NCBI GenBank assembly: GCA_013397455.1
Contig: VYZB01000190.1
Location: 309,993-373,992 of the forward strand
Direction: 5' to 3'
Origin: Crotophaga sulcirostris
Taxonomy: Eukaryota > Chordata > Aves > Cuculiformes > Crotophagidae
DNA: 64,000 nucleotides
Numbering within the stretch: position 1 is the stretch's first letter; each line of letters begins with the position of its first letter. Positions 1 to 12,951 of the stretch are shown one piece after another. Both the position numbers and the translations under genes were made by a program. A model generated the notes under the pieces. That model was not told the DNA's origin. It worked only from the letters and a program-made list of their open reading frames with translations, and did no database searches.

Positions 1-2753
1 CATTTTTGCAACATCTTGCTATTTTAGAAGTGCCAACAGCAACCGACTTTGTGTAACATGCCTGCAGTTCCTGCTGCATTCTGCTTTTAATGCTGGTCAA
101 AGCTTTCTTGTTTTGATATCACTTGTGCTCAGTGGGCAGTCTAATCAGCCTGGTTGATGGCTCCCCTGATTCTCATAGTTCCCACTGTGCTCAAGGTTGC
201 AGTATATTAGTCTCAACGCAAATATGAACTCAAAAGTATACACAAAGTATTTATTTAGATAACACATGCAGAAGAATTCACATATTCCCTAACATAACTT
301 TAGGACATTTGTGTCAAGTACAAGAAGGAATATCTATGTTATGCAGATAAACTCAATAATGAACTTATTGTTACAAAAACTTAGAATTATATGCATAAAA
401 CAAAGGTGGAAACATTCACTAAGCTTTATTGATGAGTATATTTATTAAAGTGAGTTCCTGAAATTAAACTTATTCCTTAATTTTTAAAACCCCACAATCA
501 GAGTTCTACCTATTTAGTCCATGAAACATCAGTTTAAAAATTACTTCCAAGTTCCTGATCTTTGGAAACCCTTGCTTTCCAGAGTTATTCAGTGTCTGTT
601 TGGTTTTCACAAATAAAAAAGTGGGGAGGTTAGATGGGGCTGTGTTTTTTGATATATAGCATCATGATGCAAAGTGACATACAGCAGGACGCGTCACTGT
701 AAAATGTTCTATATTGCAACATCAGGTAATGCTGATACTTGAAGAATCTGTAATATGAATCTTTCACAAATCAGAAGTGTCTGCAAAATGAGCCTAGATT
801 TATTTTGATAGATTAAAATTTCCTTATAAACAGTTCAGCCAATATTAACAAATGTAATGTAATACACTACATACGGTCACAATATTACTGTGAATTTAAA
901 CGAATTCCTCTTACAGTATTCCTATACTATCAGATTTATTGAGCACAAACAAGCATTTTGATTTCCTTCTAATTAACTTGCTCCACCTCATGGCTGCTGT
1001 CAATGAAGTCATACTGTGATTTTTGTAGGTGTGACTCAGTCTTTCCAGCCCAAATAAATTATTATGCCATCTGGAATGTATGGGGCTTGTTCCCAAAATA
1101 GTTTCTGCTGAGTGGACCTCTGAAGTACTGGAATCCAATCTCACTGATCAAATGCTGATCAAATTCCTTTTCTGGAATATCATCAGGCCATTTTCTAGGG
1201 ACTGAATTCAGTTCTTCCTGGTCCTGGAACAATGAATGAAGCCATAGCAATGTGTCTAGAAACAGGGCCTATGTTTTTATTGAAAACATCTTTGTTACTA
1301 AAAATGAAAAGGAAATACAGAAGGAAACACAGACAGATTAAAAAGAACCAAAGAAATATTATTCTGAAAGAAAGTTTGCTGATATTTTTCAAATGCAATA
1401 TCTGGAAAAGTTGTTCTGTTGCAGTTCTGCCTCCAACAGATATTAACTTTGTACATAAAAACCGTATTAAAATGGTGTTAAATTAGCAGGGGTTGGGAAG
1501 TGTGCAAATTTAAAATGACATGCTGCATGACAACAAATGCCTCAGTTGTACACCAACTGATTTTCTTTTACGTGAATTCTTATATTTGCTCTCCTACCCA
1601 TTTGTTCTTTTGTTTCTGCTTCTTTTTCCCCTTAACCAAATAATTCCTCCCCAGTGGAGTTCAGTAGGAATTGAGAGCTACAGCTTTCATTGAATTAAAA
1701 GTAGGAGTTTGTTTTATATCTAACGTGGTATATAAAAAATGGAACTACACTCAAAACATAGACATTGTCTGCATGCAATAAGGATTCTCTCATTACTGTG
1801 ATGAAATCATCTCTACCTGATCAAGATAAATTCTGATATCTCTATGATAAATTCCCTATCCCCTAGAAAAGAATACAAAAGGCTTGATCTCTCTATTGGC
1901 ATTTATCTTCTTTGATGTGGAGGGATAAGTCAAGTGCAATAGTCACCAGTGACTTATAATTTCTCTCCTCACAGGTGAAGATGAATGTCATAAGGACGAT
2001 AAGATATCGTGTGCATATATTATTATATATATAACACTAGGTATGAATAAGGAGATATTAAACACACTAAGAACATTTTCCTTTCTCATCCCATTTTTTT
2101 TACTCAACCTTGAACGTGTTTAAAGAAAATTAGAAGATGATATAAATTTACATTGAAATGAAAAGCTTAAAATGTTTTAATACTTCCTTCAGTACTACAG
2201 CCTGTCATCAGTGAAACAGACATAACCTCTGTTTCTGTTTGACTGAAAATTGTTTGACAGAGGCACTAGACTGGGACTGCAGGTACCTGAAATTTATCTA
2301 CTTGTTCTGTTGAAGATTTCTCTTATATTCCTTGATATTTAGCTTTCCGTGACTCAATTCTTCGTTTAGTAAACATGATATTCACAGCTCTTGCCTCTTT
2401 AGGTGTTGTATGAGTACATGGAAGACAATGAGGTCAAACAGTATTGTAATTGATGATGTGTACCCGTCTTGGAAACATATCTGATATTTGACTGACATAT
2501 TTTAAAATGTATTTAGAGATAAAAAGTTACCCACACCTAAGAATGTCTATAATAGGCCTTGTTTTTAGTAAGTGTCCTGTTGCTAAGAGTAGCTAATTGC
2601 AGAAGTCTAGGAAAGAGAAACGGAATAAGGGAGTCTCAGTACTTTTTAATGAGGAAAGACTTCTGGCCATGAAGAACTGTGCTGGACATTGCTGAAGGTG
2701 CCAAACTTGTATTCAACCTGCAACCCTCTCAGCCTGTGTTGTAAGTTCCTGAC
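1..2753. other. AT-rich non-coding stretch
   Basis: No gene or repeat family is recognisable here. Open frames are short and of random-looking composition. A short plus-strand segment at 1975-2040 is bounded by a good acceptor (TTTCTCTCCTCACAG) and an AG|GTATGA donor and is open in one frame; it is treated as a low-grade finding only. If the exon candidate just to the right is real, part of this stretch would be its 3' untranslated region, because the candidate is read leftward. TTTATT (AATAAA on the minus strand) occurs several times, but such hexamers are expected by chance in AT-rich DNA. Confidence 0.6.
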
Positions 2754-2934
2754 TCAAACAGTCTGGACTGGTGGGTAGGGGTTTTTGGCTGCCTGTACAT
2801 CAGGGGCCAGCAGTCCATCTCTGTGGGCCAGCTGTGTTACTTCATTCACGCTGCTGAAAAAGGGCTGTGAAGAAGCCTCCAGAGGGGTAAGAAAGGCAGT
2901 GTTACAGGTAGAGGTAGGTTCCCGAGATGAAATC
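2754..2934 (-). CDS. Candidate 3'-terminal coding exon, protein not recognised
   Basis: Read on the minus strand, a long pyrimidine tract ending CTTTTTTCCTTGCAG|G forms an excellent splice acceptor, with the AG at 2935-2936. The segment after it is open for 59 codons and closes with TGA at 2754-2756. The first base (2934) would complete a codon begun in the previous exon, so the preceding intron is phase 2. The peptide starts ISSREPTSTCNTAF and ends NPYPPVQTV. It has no membrane segment and is rich in Ser, Pro, Ala and Val. G+C is clearly above the flanks and codon use looks coding (many CTG, CAG, GCC, CCC). I do not recognise the family. No upstream partner exon with a matching phase-2 donor was identified, and the upstream exons would lie at higher coordinates. 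A chance open frame beside a chance acceptor remains possible. Confidence 0.42.
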
Positions 2935-3850
2935 CTGCAAGGAAAAAAGAAATAATGAAAAGACATGGGGAGTCTCTATAGGTCTATAAAGGTCACCTGC
3001 TACCTAGGACTGTGGGCAGCTCTCTGACGTTATACAGTAATTCATCTTTTACATAAGGTAACCACAGATAACAAATCTGTCCTAGTAACTCTCAATCAAA
3101 ATAAATTTCAGAAGCAAAACTAAAGATCTTGACTCCATAAATGAGCTACACACGTCCTAAACCAAAAAGTGACACATTCAATCTCCTTACTAAGTTGATA
3201 GCCTGACACTTGGAATATAGACTAGTGAAATTATATTGTATTCTTCTGTAATATATACCTGTATTATATATGTATTGTAACGTATAAATGTGCTTGCTTT
3301 ACTGATTTTAAAGCAATAAAATATTTGTGATTTGTGTCATATTAAATTAATGAAAACTACATAATATTTCACATAATCAACAAATATTCCCTTCAGCCTG
3401 CAAAAAATTGAAACTTGCTCCATTGAAGACCTCTCTTGAACTGTCAGTGTACAGATATGTTCCAAAATACATATGTAAACTGGCAGAGAAGACTGCATGA
3501 AGACATTTATTTAAAGTGTTCATCTAAACTTTGGGTGACCAATTTGCTGAAATTGCTATGAATTAATAAATAAGATAAAATCTTTCACATAAAAACTATA
3601 ACTATTTCTCCAAAGTTTACTGCAAAATATTTGTTGTTTGTTGTTTGTTTTATTTCCAAAACCCATCTCATCTGCTTTCTATACCCAAAACCCTCTCAGA
3701 CCTTTCCACATAGCCCTGGTACCCAAGGGGCAGTTTTGGTGAAAGAGAAACATGGAAGGGTCCACAACTTGCCTGGTCATCACTGGGCTGATGCCGTAGG
3801 TCAGATGGGGGATGCAGTTAGGATGCTTCTGGTTCACTCTCAGGTAGGAC
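2935..3850. other. Non-coding; intron-like
   Basis: AT-rich sequence with the candidate exon's pyrimidine tract at its left edge and otherwise no recognised gene or repeat. Around 3240-3290 it becomes a run of short TA-rich words without a clean microsatellite unit. Confidence 0.5.
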
Positions 3851-4061
3851 ATCATAGAATCATAGAATGACCTGAGTTGGAAGAGACCCACAAGGACCAT
3901 TGAGCCCAACTCCTGTCCCTGCATAGGACAACCCCAAAATTCACACCATGTGTCTGAGAGCATTGTCCAAATGCTTCTGGAATATCGTCAGGCTTGCTGC
4001 TTCCCTGGGGAGCTGTTCCAGTGTTCCACCACCCTCTGGGTGAAGAATCTTTTCCTAATAT
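3851..4061 (-). mobile_element. CR1 LINE, 3'-end fragment
   Basis: The left edge carries two tandem copies of CATAGAAT, which is the reverse complement of the terminal 8-bp repeat (ATTCTATG) at the 3' end of CR1 retrotransposons. CR1 3' untranslated sequence follows: GAGACCCACAAGGACCATTG, then GGGAGCTGTTCCAGTGTTCC, ending at TTTCCTAATAT. The copy is about 210 bp and 5' truncated, as usual for CR1. It belongs to the same subfamily as the long copy near 49.4 kb; both share the GCATAGGACAA and GTCCAAATGCTTCT blocks. Compared with that copy it lacks about 20 bp beside a repeated CCCTGG, a small internal deletion. It has no coding capacity. Confidence 0.95.
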
Positions 4062-7000
4062 GGGGGGTTAAGCCAACGGGAAGGATTTTTTGTATTGTGG
4101 CAATAGTACAGCTCATTATTTGTCATAGTACTGTGTGATTACCTGTGACTGAAAGCAATTTCCTATACAATTAAAAGACACGTTCATTAAACTCACTATT
4201 TCTGTGGTGCATTCTTAAGTGTTAGGAATAAGCAGGAATTATAGGACTTACAGGAATTAACATTTAGGTGTAGCTATGCACAAAGTATGGCATACAAAGT
4301 TATGTTTTTATTTTTTGTGGGGAAAAATATCCTTTTCTTATCAACACACTGTGCAGTCATGACTGCCTGATAAATTTTATTTGTAAAATAAAAATTGCAG
4401 CAATTCTTTTCCAAATTGAAAAATTTCCTTACATCCTGCTCAACCTCTATGTTGTAGGAAAATCATCCTACCTGAGATTCTCCTCTGCTTTTTTCAACAG
4501 TCAGGCCAGAATAGCTATACATGTTTAAATCAAATGTTGCAAGGAAAGACAGTGCCATCTACTCCACGTTGAAAATTTTCTGTGGCAAGCTTCAGAACAA
4601 CATAAAGTAAAAAAGGTAGGTTATAAATCCCTTGAAAATAAGGTTTATAATGGAAATGCTGACAGACATTTAACGATAGCAGCAATAGCTGGCACCACAG
4701 TAATAAAAGGACTTAAATGAAAAAAAAATTCTGTATGCTTCACAAAGCCTCGTGGATTTCAGAGTACAGCTATGTGCAGACTCAATGTAAAGATGGATGT
4801 TAATATACTCAATTCATTATGACGCTTGGGTGTCATTTACAGAAAATCTCAGAAACTCAACTCGCAGTCATACTGTGAAAGAATCTGAAAGAATAAACCC
4901 AGTTGCACCTATCACTAGTATTTCTCTTTCTTTCCCTCATGATAAAATCACTCATCTGAGACTTCCTTGTGCCTAAGATTCAGTGCCCAGAACAGCTTCC
5001 TTAATTATCATGCAAACAGCAGCTTCTACTCTGCATCAAAACAAACACAAAGTCCAACTACAAATAAATAGTTATTGGAACCCTGTCACCCACTGTCAGA
5101 TGCTCAGGTAAGATTCCCATTCACTCCTGACAAAATGTCTTTCCCCAGTGGATGAAAGAGGATTGACAGGCACTGCTAGAACTATGGCCAGGTGCATTCT
5201 TCATCCTAGAGGGGACCTGCAAGCTAATAGCTAGTGAGGTACTCAAAACGGCAGGTAAAAGCAATTTTCTTTCTACAGGAAACATACATACATACTCTTC
5301 TTACTCCCTCCAGTTCAGATTAAAAATTAAAGTAATGACTTAGCTTTCTTTGGTGTTAAACATCTCCTGTTCATTCAATGGGCAACAAAAGCTAAAGATA
5401 CTTTGCTTTTCCTCTCTTGTTTTCTATATTTCTATTTCCTCTTCTCTTTCCTTCCACATGCTTTTTCCCCTCTCTCAGTTTTTGTTGGCAGCTGTGTATT
5501 TGACTCGACCACTCAGAAACCCACTAAGGTGTATTTGTGATCCCCTAGCAATAGCAATTTATAGATTAAACTGTCCACTTACATATTACTGTCTGCAAAA
5601 AATAATGAACCAGGTTTCCCTCAAATAGCTCCTCTTGGTAATCCTTTCATGTCTATTGTGCTCCTGAGCCATTTCTGTAGAGCATTGTCTACTGGGAAAG
5701 GGATGCAAAGTGAAAAGGAGCAATTGTGTGCGTCTGTGTGTGTTCTTTCTCCATGCCTATAAAACCCAACCCAAACTGTCAAGGTGACAATCCAAAACGA
5801 TAATCAAAACCACTTTTTACATTCCATCTTGTAACTGCCGCAGGCAAGTTTTAAAGGAGATGCTAACAAATCCCAAAGAATACCAGGTATTAAATATTTG
5901 ATACGGCCAGAAATGTATACAATAGACATCAAACTTATGTTGTATATCTCTGTAATTTCTATAGCATAGGTAAACAGCCATGTTTCAATAAAAAAGTCTT
6001 AGATGGGTATTTGGAAATCTACATAAAAATCTGTTTACATTTTAGAAACAGCTCTGTTATTTCCTCATGCAGCTACAACAACAACAAAAAGAGATTTTGT
6101 TTGGGAATATTATCTCCCATAGACACACTACAAAAAATATTTTCAAGGGTGCCTTTCTAGTTGTTTGCATCATTACAAGTATTTGCTTTCAAGGAATCTT
6201 ATATTCATACTACAGCCCAGTTTAAAAATTGTAAGGCTGCTGATTTACAAAATAGTTTACACTCATGCATACAGTCTGCATTTTAATTTTTTTCAGGTCT
6301 TCAGTATTAAAATTCAATTCATTTTTACAGCGTCCTTCATAGCGAACATTGAGAAGGTTGCATAGAAAGAAAGAATCTTATGAGTAAAAGGAAAAGAAAA
6401 GCTCAGAAAGAGGTGTAAACTGAGGTTACTCTGCTTGAAAGAGTAAGAAAAATATGACAAGCCAGTAGAAAGAGTGACCTTGCCCTCCGTCTACACTGTC
6501 AAAAAGAGGAGAAATAGAAGGGGCTTGAGAAAGACTTGGTCACAAAGTAGGCTAAAGGTAAACAAATATGACAGAATAGTGTGTTTAGAAAAAGTAGGTG
6601 AGTGAACGTATAATCCACTTAACATGTGTCAGCTGAGCCACGTTAAATGCTTGAATGTGTTTATCTCAGAGTAAATGTAATATAATTTGATGTCGTTCAA
6701 TAAAGTTAGTTGCATGTTGCATCCAAGTAGTTCCCTTTTGTTTGGGGTAAAGAGCACATGTATGAGCAGTAATTAGGAAAGTAATTTCCATGTAACTTTA
6801 GACTACCGCAGTGTGGAAATATTCATCTCAGCTATTTCTTGTAGACACTTTTCACAATCAATGGAGAGAAATAGGTGTCCAGGGAATATGGGTCATCTGA
6901 TATAGGTTAGATGTCTACTGCAGAGCACAACCTAAGAGTAACAATTTTTTTTTACTGACTACAGAGAATACTAGTTCAGATGTAGTCATTTACCCTGTCT

Positions 7001-7189
7001 CAGACAATTCCACCTAATGAGCAACAGATGTAAGGTACCTTGTTACATTGCGGTGAGTTAATCATCAGCCTAAGATCCCAGAATTAACAGCCAGGGATGG
7101 GGTCCTACTAGGACAGAAAATGCTCTCTGAAGGCAGAATCAGCTCTGAATCATAATTTTATGCCATGCATTTGAAGGAACTCACAAAGA
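4062..7189. other. AT-rich non-coding stretch
   Basis: No gene recognised. The longest open frame, 92 codons on the plus strand around 5350-5628, is hydrophobic and pyrimidine-driven and looks like chance. The segment 6600-6720 has balanced composition and a few CpGs, but no motif strong enough to annotate. Confidence 0.6.
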
Positions 7190-7260
7190 GGTGAAGCAAA
7201 AGAGAGGCACAGAGAGGTGAGTGGCCCAAGGTCACCCAAAAGGTTAGAGTCTGTATCTGC
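7190..7260 (-). repeat. MIR-like ancient SINE fragment
   Basis: The block AGAGGCACAGAGAGGTGAGT followed by GGCCCAAGGTCACCC matches the reverse complement of the conserved MIR core/tail region (sense: GGTGACCTTGGGC ... CTCTGTGCCTC). The flanks no longer align by eye. MIR-type elements are old enough to be shared by mammals and birds, so a strongly decayed copy is expected in a bird. The same phrase also occurs in the tail of some reptile repeats, so the exact family is uncertain. Confidence 0.55.
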
Positions 7261-9204
7261 TTCAGTGACTTACCAGTGACCTGCACTGCCACTAAAAGAA
7301 AGTAGTGAAATAGCACAATGGAGGAAGAATTTTTGCAAACTCTGCCCCTCCACCCTCTAAGGCTTCATTACTGCAGGTCTTACTGAGTATTAGGTAGGTA
7401 GAAGTAAAAAATAGTTGTGAACAGGACCTGAGCATTTGCTCCCCTTATTGTGCCATCCAAAGTTCACAAAAATGATGCTGTATGCCCCCTTCACAGCATT
7501 GCAGCATATCTGTATTAGGGAGTTTAAGGCCACAAGGCTCCACAGTAGAGGCCCTTCAGGACAGCAACTTCACTCACTTATAGCACCATGACAGCAAATA
7601 CATAATTGTTAGAGCAAAGTGCCAAGTGTAATGAAATAGTAGCAACAGAAGACCTTATGCAACTAAAATTTCTTTCAGAGTATCCAGGTTTGGGGCCTGT
7701 GTGCAGTCAAGAAGGGGTCACTTCAAGAGCTGTAACCAGCACATCCCTGTTGTGACTCTCTTGAATGTCCGTGGGCTTTGGATTAAGATTTCCACACTCA
7801 CAGATGCCCTCTTCCTTACAGCTGACTACAGGCCCTTTAAAATCTTTTTTTGGCACCCTGACTTTCCCATGTTGAACATAGCCTGTGGAGCAGAGCTGTG
7901 ATATGTTCTTGCTAGTACAGCATTTGTGAGGGAAGGCAACTGTATTCTGCAGGAACTGGAGATTTCAAGGATTCTTCACACTCTGAATCTGATAAAGTGC
8001 AATGTAGTAGACAAGCCTGAAGGGATTCTCAGTTATGGATCACTGTAACAAAGTCTGCATTTAAGAAGAAAATGCGCCAGCTGAGATGATAAAACAAAAC
8101 GTTTCCAGTCACTGCTGTCTGAAGGACAGAAGAGTCTGATAGGAACTGAGATTCTGAATAGGCATGTCATCCTTAGCTCAGGGAGAGAATAGATTTAATC
8201 AGTTCCTAAAAATACTGCCTTCCACATTTCAGGATCACAGTTGGCTTCTGCTTAAGAAGCCTACCCCAAGACTGAATGAACAAAACAATGATCTGTTTGT
8301 ATCCACTGAAAAACATCACCACAGACTGAGCCAACTTCACCGATTTTACTCCTAGGCTTAGCAGAAGCATGGAAGACAGGGGAATAGAAGCACAAGGGAC
8401 AAGGCTTAGCTTTGCCAGAGACCCCAGCAGGCCAGGGAGCAGAACAGAAGAGGGAAAGGTTATCCTCTAGATTGTCCCAAGAGAAACTGAACAGCCATCT
8501 AAAGGAATAGGTACAGCTGCTTCTAATGACCCACTGTATACAGGGCTGCTCAGAGAACTGACTTGATTTGGCCACACAACAAGCCATACTTGAATTTTTA
8601 CATCAGTGTCACAAAGATGGCTGAATAGAGCAGTGTTTGGTCAAAGATAATATTGGAGACTGGGTTTCTGTTTTAAAGAGGCCTTACAGAAAAAGATTCC
8701 TGTGAAAGCCAAGCACTTCTTCAGTAAAAGCAAATACTATGAAAATATATATTTCCCAGCATTTCCATGACATTTGAAGTTATTGTGTTATTCAATAACA
8801 GATATTGATTAATTAATATCCCCTTGGTTTAGTTTTGATCAGGTTGAGGTGGCCAGAGGCTGTGGAGTGGATGGACTCATAGCAATGGCAGGAGGAAGAA
8901 GTGTCATTCAAAAAGCTGCCTGATGGTATTCCCCAAATACCAATTTCCTGCCACCTGAAGAGAAAAATCCACAACTAAATGTTTCATTTGATTTTATTTT
9001 CCTGCAGTGCCAACCCATTCATTTGGGACTCCATGAAAAAGGAAATTATATATGTGAATATAAGGCTTCCCAGAGAGCTTTAAAATTTATTTTTAAAATT
9101 TGTATCAATGCTGTACATTATGCTTTGTTGTCAGCTACTAATATAAATTGCATCTGCAGTCCAAGAAGGTGGAGCATGACAGGTAGTGAAGTAGCATTTT
9201 AATT
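7261..9204. other. Non-coding stretch
   Basis: No gene recognised. A 108-codon minus-strand frame at 8261-8587 lacks any recognisable domain, and other frames are open beside it, so it is treated as chance. Confidence 0.55.
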
Positions 9205-9227
9205 AACAACAACAACAACAACAACAA
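9205..9227 (+). repeat. (AAC)n microsatellite
   Basis: Nearly eight uninterrupted AAC units, flanked on the left by TTTTAATT. Confidence 0.95.
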
Positions 9228-9649
9228 ATTCTTCTGAAATATATTAGTGTCCTGATCAATAAGAAGCCACAGAAGGAAATTAAATCCTTTCTCTACAGTT
9301 CCTTCTGCTCAAGAAACAAACCCAGGCTCCTAAGTCTGAACTGGCTACTGGAAGAAAGGAACATAGAAAAACACTCCCATTATATTATTGTTTCTAAACA
9401 TTTAGGTTGCATTATGACCCAGACACCTCAGTGATTTTCCAAAGCTAGCAGAGAGAGATAGGTACATGCATAGACATACAGGGCTGTTTTTTTGCTGCAA
9501 TTGTTCTCCTGAGATGCTCTCCTGTAACAAAAAACAAGCAAACGCACATGCATGAACAGAACTCAGGGGTCAAACTCATACGTAATATTTCCCTGCAGTT
9601 ATCAGAGCTTGACTAAAGCCTTCATTCTTTCAAGTGTGTTAGATTTCAG

Positions 9650-9720
9650 AAGCAGAAAAGACCTTTAACTTGTGTAATCTGTGCCTTCTACATAGCAGAA
9701 GCCATGGGCTTTTATGTATT
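9650..9720 (-). repeat. Possible very old CR1/L3-like 3' end
   Basis: The run CAGAAAAGACC ... TGTAATCTGTGCCTTC ... CATAGCAGAAGCCATGGGC resembles a pattern common at the 3' ends of old amniote CR1/L3 LINEs in reverse orientation (a phrase like AGTCTGACCTCCTGTATAACA, then CAGGCCATAG). The match is by eye and heavily decayed. Confidence 0.33.
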
Positions 9721-12639
9721 TACTTCTGCGTTGACCCTTAATTTTGCCTTTCAGAGTAAAGAATAAGGTTTTCTCCTCAGGAAAAAAAGAATGAAATGTA
9801 GATCCTGGAGATAATTATGCTTGATGCACCACATTTTCCTTTTTACTCAGCATTAACTCTTTTATATGTTCTGATACACCATCAGACAAGGGACAGGGAA
9901 AAACTGATACAGTTAGTTTGTTGTGAACCTTAAAAAGTGACTGAGAGGACCATTCTGTTGCTTTCTGCTGTACCTGGTTTTGTTTCCTGATTTCCATGAT
10001 TCCTTCCTACTGCTTTGATGTTCTTTGCAATCTAGCTGTATCGTCCCAGTTTCTTAGATTATTGCATTATGATTTGTTTGATCTAGAGTTCTCCCTTCTT
10101 TCCAAAGGTGTCTGCGTTACATAGGAGTATGCATGACATGAAGAACCTGAAACCAACACTTTCCTGAACTTCTGCCTTTATTGCTGAGTTGACTTGATGG
10201 TTTCAGTTTTCACCTAAAGAAACATAGGTGAAATCTGGGCAGTCAGTGATCCGAGGTGCTCATCTGTTTGTTACTGATGGATAAGTCAGCCCATTAGTGC
10301 TGACAGGTACAGTTACTTATACTGATGGCAGTTACTGGTAATAGAGTTATTTTGACCAGTGTGTATTTTTATGTATTCTGTAAATATATCCCTTTTTTTT
10401 TGCTACTAGTTAATTACTTTATCAATACCATGAACTAATCTCTGGTGTTGAAGAAGTTCATTTGAGGTGAATTTTACTGGTGCCAGAGCCTCTTCCTGAA
10501 ACCCTATCTGTCTGGTCCTGCTCTTTGCCTGGTAAGTGTCAAAGGGCTGTCAGTTCAACATGTTGCCATGTTCTCCCATTCAGTGCTGGTGTGGTTGATT
10601 TCTCTTTCTGATGGATTTAGGCAACAAATAAAAGATAACTATTCGAGCTTGCTGAAATTGCATCATGTCTTTTATCACCAGAGCATTAGAAATGAACATT
10701 AGAAATAAACATAGTTTTAGGAGATGTGGGACTGCTGTTCATTTATTTGAAATTCTACTTTGAGGCTCCGTGTTTGTGAAGTACTTTCAAATTTGATGCT
10801 AACTTTAAAGAAGGTGACTTGAGTTCTTCCTTGTCAGTTGTATTATATTTCAAAATAACCTACAAACCACTCATTTGGAGGAAATGTGGCATTCTTTTAA
10901 CCAAATATGACCTCTAGAGGGGACAGTTATTTCAGAAAAAGAACATAACTCAAAACCTGACTGCCATGCATCTGACTTCTGACTATACTTCAGCTTATAC
11001 ATTTTTCTTTGTTCGAGGAGTAGGCTAAAGGAACGTTTGCAGCAAATGCAGTTATAGTAATTATGCAAGTCCAGAAACAAAAATAGCTTTTCACTAATTT
11101 GATATTCTGACTTTTTCATGTAATACACATTGAGGCTGCTCTAAGTCATCAGAAAGTACATTTCTGGTTCTTGAAGGTCACTTATTTACCCCATAATGGG
11201 CTCAGTTTGTGGTAACATCTGGAACAAAGTGTAGACAACCAACAGAAATGAGAGTTATGTGCATAAAGTCATCCAGTCATAATGCTAGATTAATACAGTA
11301 AAAATCCTTAATCTATCAGCAGAACACAGACATATGCTCATACTGTGAAGTATGAGCAAGACAGTATCGTGTAAACTCAGCCACTAATTTTGTCCAAGAT
11401 ATAAAATACACAGGGACTTATGTATACATGGTGCTGACAAGAGGTGATAGGGATGTTTTGCAATAATGGTATTGCTAATTACATCGCTGTAATAAAGATA
11501 TAATAAATAAAGCTATTAGTTCCTCTGTAGCATAACACATCCTTATGGCATTGTAAACACAGATAATATAGCTGGCAAGCATCAGTTCTAAAGCATGACA
11601 GCAAGGTGGGAAGCCAGTCCAGAGCCAAATGAAAATAAAAGGACCAAAATGTCCTTTTGATCTGTCACTATATGGCTTCTGCAGATTTGCATAGCATTTT
11701 CTGTGAATGTCTCACTGATTATACTCGTATGAGCAAATAAGAAAGATATTAATTTCTAGGCTTCTACAATATATTTTGTGCTATTTTAAGGGGGAAAAAA
11801 TTAAAAAGCTGTCCAAAACTTTGATAAGTTATTCCTTCAAACATGTCAGATATATTTTAGAATTATTGGTTTGCTTTTGGGAATCTTTAAAATATTTCTT
11901 ATCATTTTTTCACATACTGAATACAGTTTACCAAAGCTCCTTGCATGCATATTTAATGACCCATATTTGTAATCAAACATGCAATCATGTGTAGTGAGGA
12001 TGCTGCAGTGGACAAGTCTATTATGAGTTACTTTTCCAAAGGTAGCAAATAGTACCATTTATCTCTCTGTCAAAAAAATATACCTCTCTGGTATCTGTAC
12101 ATAAACTCTAATCTTTAATCAGAGTGTGCTTTGACCTAGTTAACTAGTTAGTAAACAGACTTTCTTAATATTGCAGTTGTGCCCCCTCCCCAGTATATCT
12201 ATGCACACTCAGTGAAATTGCACCAGGAGAATTAGAGGCCACATTTCAAAGCTGCGCTCCTATTCAGTTGCATCTACGATGCTGGTTGTAAATAAGCACT
12301 GCTCCTATAGGGATAACACATCTTGCAATCCAGAGCATGTCAGTCACCTTAGTGAGGAAGAACTGCCAACCGGTTTCCTCACTATCACTAACAGTGTCTT
12401 CTCTGATGTTCACTGGGTCAAATACTCCACACTTTTTAAGCACTTGTAAAGGATTACAGAAACCCCTACGTGCACCTCCAGAGAGCAGCCAGAAAGGGTT
12501 AAACAAAATCAACCCTGACAATACTAGAAACAGTTCTCTCAGTGTGTGTTGGTTCACTGCTCCACAGGGCATAGCAGATGTTGTGTCTGGTAGTAAGAAG
12601 GGCCCAGGAGGTGTGAGCTGTCAATCACTTTTTTTCCTA
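9721..12639. other. AT-rich non-coding stretch
   Basis: No gene is supported. A perfect 12-bp palindrome, CTAGTTAACTAG, sits at 12136-12147 with the HNF1-like half site GTTAA at its centre. Two opposed frames of about 100 codons overlap at 12264-12675; neither has a recognisable domain. Confidence 0.55.
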
Positions 12640-12951
12640 ACTACAGGCTGTGCTATGGATATGAAGCACGACTAAAACAATCTGTCTCAGCTGGGGTGTG
12701 TGAGGTATCAATAACCCTTGGCAGAGGTGTCAAGAGCCTTGCTGGAATCAAACTACCCTGCTGACCAGCTGCTTAGCAAGTTAACAAGGCGGCATTCAGT
12801 GCTTGCTGCCCTGCCAGCCCAACAATTAACACAACTGGAGCGGGGCTCTGCTGAAATGCAGGAGGAACCTCGTCCCGTCGCCCTTGTGCTGGTGACAAAG
12901 AGATGCACAGATCTTTATTCAGAAGCATCCGTAATGACACACAAGGACTGA
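12640..12951 (+). other. Segment with raised G+C and CpG, open frame of unknown meaning
   Basis: The segment follows an acceptor-like CTTTTTTTCCTAACTACAG (AG at about 12647-12648) and holds more CpG than its surroundings, for example GGCGGC, GAGCGGGG and CGTCCCGTCGCC. One plus-strand frame is open for 77 codons (12718-12951, ending TGA) with a protein-like mix of residues, but it begins at TTG after an in-frame stop and no family is recognised. It could be a non-coding exon, a conserved element or chance. Confidence 0.2.

Noticed and set aside
12264..12675. Opposed open frames of 102 and 112 codons
   Set aside because: They overlap on opposite strands, with no domain, no codon-bias difference and no supporting splice pair. 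Only the CpG-richer part to the right was kept as an observation.
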